DNA from: Clostridia bacterium
Lineage (GTDB): Bacteria > Bacillota_A > Clostridia > UBA1381
Length of the DNA stretch: 9,952 nt
Direction of reading: 5' to 3'
Assembly: GCA_017553025.1 (NCBI GenBank)
Contig: JAFZNF010000103.1
Coordinates: 1 to 9,952, forward strand
This document shows positions 7,331 through 9,952 of the stretch, one piece after another; the first letter of the stretch is position 1, and every line of letters starts with the position of its first letter. The notes below the pieces were generated by a model. It was not told where the DNA came from. It saw nothing but the letters and a program-made list of their open reading frames with translations, and did no database searches. The translations under genes were made by a program, and so were the position numbers.

Positions 7331-7768
7331 ATGAGTAGCTATATGGCAAAACCTGAAGAAATCAAGAGAAAATGGTATATCATTGATGCTGCGAACAAGC
7401 CCTTGGGAAGAGTAGCCCAAGCCGCTGCAAGCATTTTAAGAGGCAAGCACTTGCCAACATTCACACCGCATGTTGACTGCGGAGACCACGTTATTATAAT
7501 TAACGCAGAAAAGGCAGTTTTGACAGGCAATAAATTGTCACAGAAAATCCGTTACTACCACACAGGCTGGGTAGGCGGTATCAAGGAAATCCACTATGAC
7601 GAGCTTATGGAAAAAAATCCCGAAAAGGCTATGATGTACGCTGTAAAGGGTATGCTCCCCAATAACACAATCGGAAGAAAGGCTTTAACTCGCCTTCGTG
7701 TATATAAGGGCGCCGAGCACGACAATGCCGCGCAACAGCCTGAAGCTTGGACTCAGGAAATTAAGTAA
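7331..7768 (+). CDS. rplM: 50S ribosomal protein L13
   Basis: L13 is an early-assembly protein of the large ribosomal subunit. The 145-residue product aligns throughout with bacterial L13: the opening region [17 protein letters not shown] (13-29), the stretch [20 protein letters not shown], the block [16 protein letters not shown] and the C-terminal [14 protein letters not shown]. Length is typical (142-147). The ATG at 7331 follows AAGGAGG by 9 bases, and the beginning MSSYMAKP mirrors the usual MSTYMAK. It is the first gene of a two-gene operon with rpsI, whose Shine-Dalgarno site overlaps the rplM stop codon. Confidence 0.99.
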   Translation: MSSYMAKPEEIKRKWYIIDAANKPLGRVAQAAASILRGKHLPTFTPHVDCGDHVIIINAEKAVLTGNKLSQKIRYYHTGWVGGIKEIHYDELMEKNPEKAMMYAVKGMLPNNTIGRKALTRLRVYKGAEHDNAAQQPEAWTQEIK

Positions 7769-7782
7769 GGAGGATTTTTAAG

Positions 7783-8178
7783 ATGGCTAAAGAACAGTTC
7801 TACGGAACCGGAAGAAGAAAATCATCTATTGCAAGAGTCAGACTGATTCCGGGTAAGGGTAATATAACAATAAATAAAAGAGATATTGATGACTATTTCG
7901 GTTTGGATACCTTGAAAGTTATCGTTCGCCAACCTTTGGTGCTTACCAACACAACCTCAAAATTTGATGTTGTTGCGACAGTTGAGGGCGGCGGCTTTAC
8001 AGGTCAGGCAGGCGCTATCCGCCACGGCATTTCAAGAGCGCTTTTAGAGGCTGACTCTGACGAATACAGACAGGTTTTAAAGCAGGCAGGTTTCTTAACA
8101 AGAGATTCACGCATGAAGGAAAGAAAGAAGTACGGACTCAAGGCTGCAAGAAGAGCGCCGCAGTTCAGCAAGAGATAA
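7783..8178 (+). CDS. rpsI: 30S ribosomal protein S9
   Basis: S9 sits in the head of the small ribosomal subunit, where its C-terminal tail reaches the P-site tRNA. The 131-residue product has the N-terminal [16 protein letters not shown], the core [21 protein letters not shown] and the conserved basic end RAPQFSKR with the terminal Lys-Arg that contacts tRNA. The ATG at 7783 follows TAAGGAGG by 9 bases; that site begins with the stop codon of rplM, so the two are translated as a pair. A strong terminator follows 20 bases after the stop. The 3' end of rpsI is a known integration point for conjugative elements in some Firmicutes (established for streptococci), which matters given the element genes downstream. 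Confidence 0.99.
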   Translation: MAKEQFYGTGRRKSSIARVRLIPGKGNITINKRDIDDYFGLDTLKVIVRQPLVLTNTTSKFDVVATVEGGGFTGQAGAIRHGISRALLEADSDEYRQVLKQAGFLTRDSRMKERKKYGLKAARRAPQFSKR

Positions 8179-8197
8179 AATTACAAACAAAATACTC

Positions 8198-8235
8198 GAA
8201 AAGTCCAGCAACCAAGCGGTTTCTGGGCTTTTCTT
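8198..8235 (+). terminator. Rho-independent terminator of rplM-rpsI
   Basis: An 11-bp stem with one G-T pair (8198-8208 with 8223-8233; GAAAAGTCCAG and CTGGGCTTTTC), one C/T mismatch, then AACC/GGTT closing a 4-base loop (8214-8217). TTTTCTT follows the GC-rich part. Confidence 0.92.
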
Positions 8236-8244
8236 ATGCCCAAA

Positions 8245-8300
8245 AATTTCTGTCTTGTTTGGCGAAATTTGACAGAATTTGAACCAATTTATACCAATTT
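8245..8300. repeat. Helically phased AATTT array
   Basis: AATTT occurs at 8245, 8266, 8276, 8286 and 8296, i.e. at 21 bases and then exactly 10-base steps. The last four units read AATTTGACAG, AATTTGAACC, AATTTATACC and AATTTGTCGG. Such phasing predicts intrinsic DNA curvature. There is no open reading frame of note here. This is part of a non-coding stretch of 339 bases (8179-8517). Confidence 0.75.
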
Positions 8301-8392
8301 GTCGGGGACAATTCGGGGTGAAATTCCCTTTTTTGACTCAAGTGGGGACAATTTCGGGGTGAAATTTTATCCTTATTGTCGGGGACAATCCG
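8299..8392 (+). repeat. Three GGGGACAAT repeats, two within dyads
   Basis: GGGGACAAT occurs at 8304, 8344 and 8381 (steps of 40 and 37). The first two extend to units of 22 and 23 bases that run on through CGGGGTGAAATT. Copies 1 and 3 also form the dyad TTGTC-GGG-GACAA (8299-8311; 8375-8389 with one more pair, ATTGTC/GACAAT). In copy 2, AATTTC and GAAATT (8350-8355, 8361-8366) can pair over GGGGT. Function unknown; they look like protein-binding or recombination sites (inference). Confidence 0.75.
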
Positions 8393-8434
8393 TATTTTCG
8401 ACTACTCGTTAAATTTCTTTGATGACTTTGTAAT

Positions 8435-8457
8435 AATTTGACTGAATTTGACAGAAT
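8435..8457 (+). repeat. Second AATTTGAC cluster, direct repeat of the one at 8266
   Basis: AATTTGACTG (8435-8444) and AATTTGACAG (8445-8454) are adjacent, again at a 10-base step. The 13-base AATTTGACAGAAT at 8445-8457 repeats 8266-8278 exactly, 179 bases apart, so the GGGGACAAT repeats lie between the two copies. Confidence 0.7.
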
Positions 8458-8474
8458 AAAATCAGTTTTATATT
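8448..8474 (+). promoter_or_regulatory. Tentative promoter of the GGDEF gene
   Basis: TTGACA (8448-8453) and TATATT (8469-8474) with a spacer of only 15 bases. The -35 box overlaps the repeat unit at 8445. The spacing is poor, so this is a guess at the start of transcription. Confidence 0.22.
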
Positions 8475-8517
8475 CCGTTTTATAAATTTCAGTTATTCTG
8501 CGAAAGGGGGTGTTTCT

Positions 8518-9426
8518 ATGGAGCAAGCAATAAAAAAAGAGGATAAAGACGCCAAAAGGAAAAAGCATAAACCTACGCTTATGCAAATTGAATTTAGCAC
8601 TTTACAAAAAATAATATTGACAACAGTAATTATGGCGGTGCTGATTGCGTTTGTATATTACTTTGATATACCAAATCCCAATATGATTCTTATTGCAGGG
8701 TTAGTATTATGCTCTGCTGTTTTTGGATACGGCGGAGGAATTACGGCAGGCGTAATTATGCTTTTATATAACCTGTATTTCTTTTCGACGGAACACAGCT
8801 TCATAAATTTTACAGAACAAAATATGCAAAAGGTTTTTGTTTCGCTGATTGGTATTGTCGCTGATTTGCTTTTGGTGTGTTCCTTAAAGCGTGAAGAAAT
8901 AAAGGCATTTAAGGATGTAAAATTTCTTACCGAAAAATTGCAGAACGAAAATGAAAATCTGCAAATTATCTCAATGCAAGATGTTTTGACAGGACTTCAA
9001 AACAGACTTGCATTACGACGGGACTATGATTCGTATAAAAACCGTGAGCTGACAGTTATGATGCTTGATTTAGACAATTTAAAAATAATCAATGACACCT
9101 ATGGTCATACAGAGGGCGACAAGGCTCTGAAAAAAACGGGTGTGCTTCTTGCAAAAACTTTTGGCAAAGATTGTTGCTACCGATACGGCGGTGACGAATT
9201 TCTTATCCTCTGCCCTGACCTGTCAGAAAATGAATTTACAGAAAAGCTCGGCGATATGATGAAATCAAAACCAAGTTTTAATGTAAACGGAATATCTGTC
9301 AATGTAGAGTTCTCATTCGGTTATGTTCACGATTTAGTTAGAGATATAGAAGATTTAAGGCAGTTCTTTTCTCTTGCGGATCAGCGTATGTATGCGTCAA
9401 AAAACGCCAAGCAAAAAAATATATAG
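8518..9426 (+). CDS. Membrane-bound GGDEF protein (probable diguanylate cyclase)
   Basis: A 302-residue protein: a basic, lysine-rich N-terminus (1-27), three or four membrane segments (about 30-50, 55-70, 72-90 and 105-122), a short linker helix (125-150) and a GGDEF domain (about 153-298). The membrane part, with NPNMILIAGLV, FGYGGGITAG and NLYFFSTEHSF, resembles the KdpD-type four-helix DUF4118 domain. The catalytic domain is complete: DVLTGLQNR (155-163), metal ligand in LDLDNLK (D184), GHTEGD (196-201) and YGGDEF (223-228). It should make cyclic di-GMP from two GTP at the membrane. The inhibitory RxxD site is lost: the residues at that place read FGKD (215-218), so product feedback is probably absent. 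AAAGGGGGTG lies 5 bases before the ATG. The input signal is unknown; no EAL phosphodiesterase is in view. Confidence 0.9.
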   Translation: MEQAIKKEDKDAKRKKHKPTLMQIEFSTLQKIILTTVIMAVLIAFVYYFDIPNPNMILIAGLVLCSAVFGYGGGITAGVIMLLYNLYFFSTEHSFINFTEQNMQKVFVSLIGIVADLLLVCSLKREEIKAFKDVKFLTEKLQNENENLQIISMQDVLTGLQNRLALRRDYDSYKNRELTVMMLDLDNLKIINDTYGHTEGDKALKKTGVLLAKTFGKDCCYRYGGDEFLILCPDLSENEFTEKLGDMMKSKPSFNVNGISVNVEFSFGYVHDLVRDIEDLRQFFSLADQRMYASKNAKQKNI

Positions 9427-9446
9427 ATTTATATTATGCTTTTGGT

Positions 9447-9495
9447 AAGCGTGTTTGCTTTGCTCAGTATGAGCGATAGTGGACACGCTTTTTTT
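9447..9495 (+). terminator. Terminator-like hairpin after the GGDEF gene
   Basis: AAGCGTGT (9447-9454) pairs with ACACGCTT (9483-9490) and seven T follow (9489-9495). Inside, GCTCA (9462-9466) pairs with TGAGC (9470-9474) over GTA. The long internal part makes it a larger structure than a plain terminator; it may also act as an attenuator for the element operon that begins 40 bases later. Confidence 0.7.
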
Positions 9496-9529
9496 ATTGC
9501 CAAAATTTCAAAGAAAGGAAGGAAACAAA

Positions 9530-9715
9530 ATGATTTACAACAAACACGATGACCGAAATAACCAAAGCGGTTGCAATGATCCTACCGCATATAACGCATT
9601 AAGAAGAATAAAAAAGGATGAACGACGGGCGCTTATTCAAAAGATGAATACCCTTGCCAATCAAAACGGTTATCAAATTATCAGCATTATCAAGCTTCGT
9701 GAAATAGACTGTTAA
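9530..9715 (+). CDS. Small mobile-element protein of unknown function
   Basis: A 61-residue basic and polar protein with no membrane segment. The N-terminal half holds NNQSGCNDPTAYNALRRI (10-27) and the rest a lysine/arginine-rich helix (KKDERRALIQKMNTLANQ) and a short hydrophobic end (YQIISIIKLREIDC). I chose the ATG at 9530 because AAAGGAAGG is 7 bases upstream; an earlier in-frame ATG at 9479 lies inside the hairpin and has no ribosome site. Small proteins with a similar (D/E)xTAYxA(L/I) pattern occur next to replication or transfer genes of Tn1549-like elements (recollection, not checked). It lies 36 bases before repA and is likely co-transcribed. No function can be assigned. Confidence 0.75.
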   Translation: MIYNKHDDRNNQSGCNDPTAYNALRRIKKDERRALIQKMNTLANQNGYQIISIIKLREIDC

Positions 9716-9735
9716 ACGGTTTTCTATTCTGAGCG

Positions 9736-9743
9736 AAAGGAGG
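9736..9743 (+). promoter_or_regulatory. Shine-Dalgarno site deciding the repA TTG start
   Basis: AAAGGAGG ends 8 bases before TTG at 9752. An ATG at 9747 is only 3 bases from the site and opens an unrelated frame that stops at 9890, so the TTG is the better start. Confidence 0.7.
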
Positions 9744-9751
9744 TCAATGAG

Positions 9752-9952
9752 TTGTATGAATATTTTTACGGAGAACAATCAAATCAGTTTTCGTTTTACA
9801 GAATACCCAAAATATTGTTTACCGATGAAATCTTTAAAAATATATCACCGGAGGCGAAAATTCTGTACGGCATACTGCTTGATAGAATGAGCTTGTCACA
9901 GAAAAACGGTTGGACAGACGATTACGGCAGAGTATATATTGTTTTTACCGTT
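9752..9952 (+). CDS. repA: RepA_N-family replication initiator, 3' end missing
   Basis: The first 67 residues of a replication initiator that runs off the window. The stretch FSFYRIPKILFTDEIFKN (14-31), then SPEAKILYGILLDRMSLS (33-50) and KNGWTDDYGRVYIVFTV (51-67) is the hallmark of the RepA_N N-terminal domain found in theta plasmids and in Tn1549-like conjugative elements of Firmicutes. It is expected to bind the origin and open replication of the excised or plasmid form. The start is TTG at 9752 with AAAGGAGG 8 bases upstream; the N-terminus EYFYGEQSNQFSFYRIPK fits the family. It follows the 61-residue gene by 36 bases. The C-terminal, element-specific domain is not in view, so plasmid and integrative element cannot be told apart from this gene. 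Confidence 0.88.
   Translation, partial: MYEYFYGEQSNQFSFYRIPKILFTDEIFKNISPEAKILYGILLDRMSLSQKNGWTDDYGRVYIVFTV

Larger units (their letters stand above)
9530..9952 (+). mobile_element. Leading part of an integrated RepA_N/Tn1549-like element
   Basis: repA and the small upstream gene point to a conjugative or mobilisable element that continues past the right edge. The left boundary is not resolved: it could be anywhere between the rpsI terminator (8235) and the hairpin at 9447-9495. No integrase, excisionase or terminal repeat is visible in the window. Confidence 0.55.

Noticed and set aside
8266..8280. CodY-type operator
   Set aside because: AATTTGACAGAATTT shares the outer AATTT with the CodY box but not its central TTCWGAA core.
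8241..8457. CRISPR array
   Set aside because: The repeats are short (9-23 bases), unequal and only two or three in number, with no spacer-like regularity and no cas genes nearby.
8266..8457. Miniature insertion element bounded by the 13-base repeats
   Set aside because: The 13-base repeats are direct and part of a 10-base phased pattern; there are no terminal inverted repeats or target duplication.
8338..8586. Minus-strand open frame of 82 codons over the repeat region
   Set aside because: It overlaps the start of the GGDEF gene and its ribosome site, has no good ribosome site of its own, and its hydrophobic part is the reverse reading of lysine-rich codons.
9747..9890. Short plus-strand frame from the ATG at 9747
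   Set aside because: Only 3 bases separate it from the Shine-Dalgarno site, and the overlapping TTG frame matches the RepA_N domain clearly.

Overview
The window looks like the chromosome of a low-GC Gram-positive bacterium of class Clostridia, probably a gut species (inference). The signs are strong purine-rich Shine-Dalgarno sites before nearly every gene, sigma-A type promoters, the gene order nadK-argR-recN that is common in Clostridia, rplM-rpsI as a pair, and at the right edge a RepA_N-type replication initiator typical of Firmicute plasmids and conjugative elements. I cannot name the species.

Layout: (1) 1-2638, plus strand: the end of an ABC ATPase and an overlapping multi-span permease with a large C-terminal domain, closed by a 12-bp perfect hairpin at 2643-2671 that serves both strands. 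(2) 6364-2671, minus strand: nadK (TTG start), argR, recN and an RseC-family membrane protein, tightly packed and partly overlapping, then a 95-residue protein of unknown function with its own candidate promoter. (3) 6365-6497: back-to-back divergent promoters; the nadK side carries a dyad that fits the ARG box consensus, so ArgR may control its own operon. (4) 6498-7166, plus strand: a HAD phosphatase of the phosphoglycolate phosphatase type. (5) 7236-8235: promoter, leader, rplM, rpsI and a strong terminator. (6) 8236-8517: non-coding, with AATTT blocks at exact 10-bp spacing and repeats of GGGGACAAT, some within dyads; its role is unknown. (7) 8518-9426: a membrane-bound GGDEF protein with an intact active site and no canonical inhibitory site. 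(8) 9427-9952: a terminator-like hairpin, a 61-residue protein and the start of repA, which I read as the leading part of an integrated mobile element of the Tn1549 or RepA_N kind.

The left two thirds is housekeeping: NAD phosphorylation, arginine-responsive control, DNA repair and ribosomal proteins. The most unusual part is from the rpsI terminator onward, where the chromosome gives way to accessory DNA. The repeat-rich stretch at 8241-8457 and the exact position of the element boundary are the points most worth a second look.
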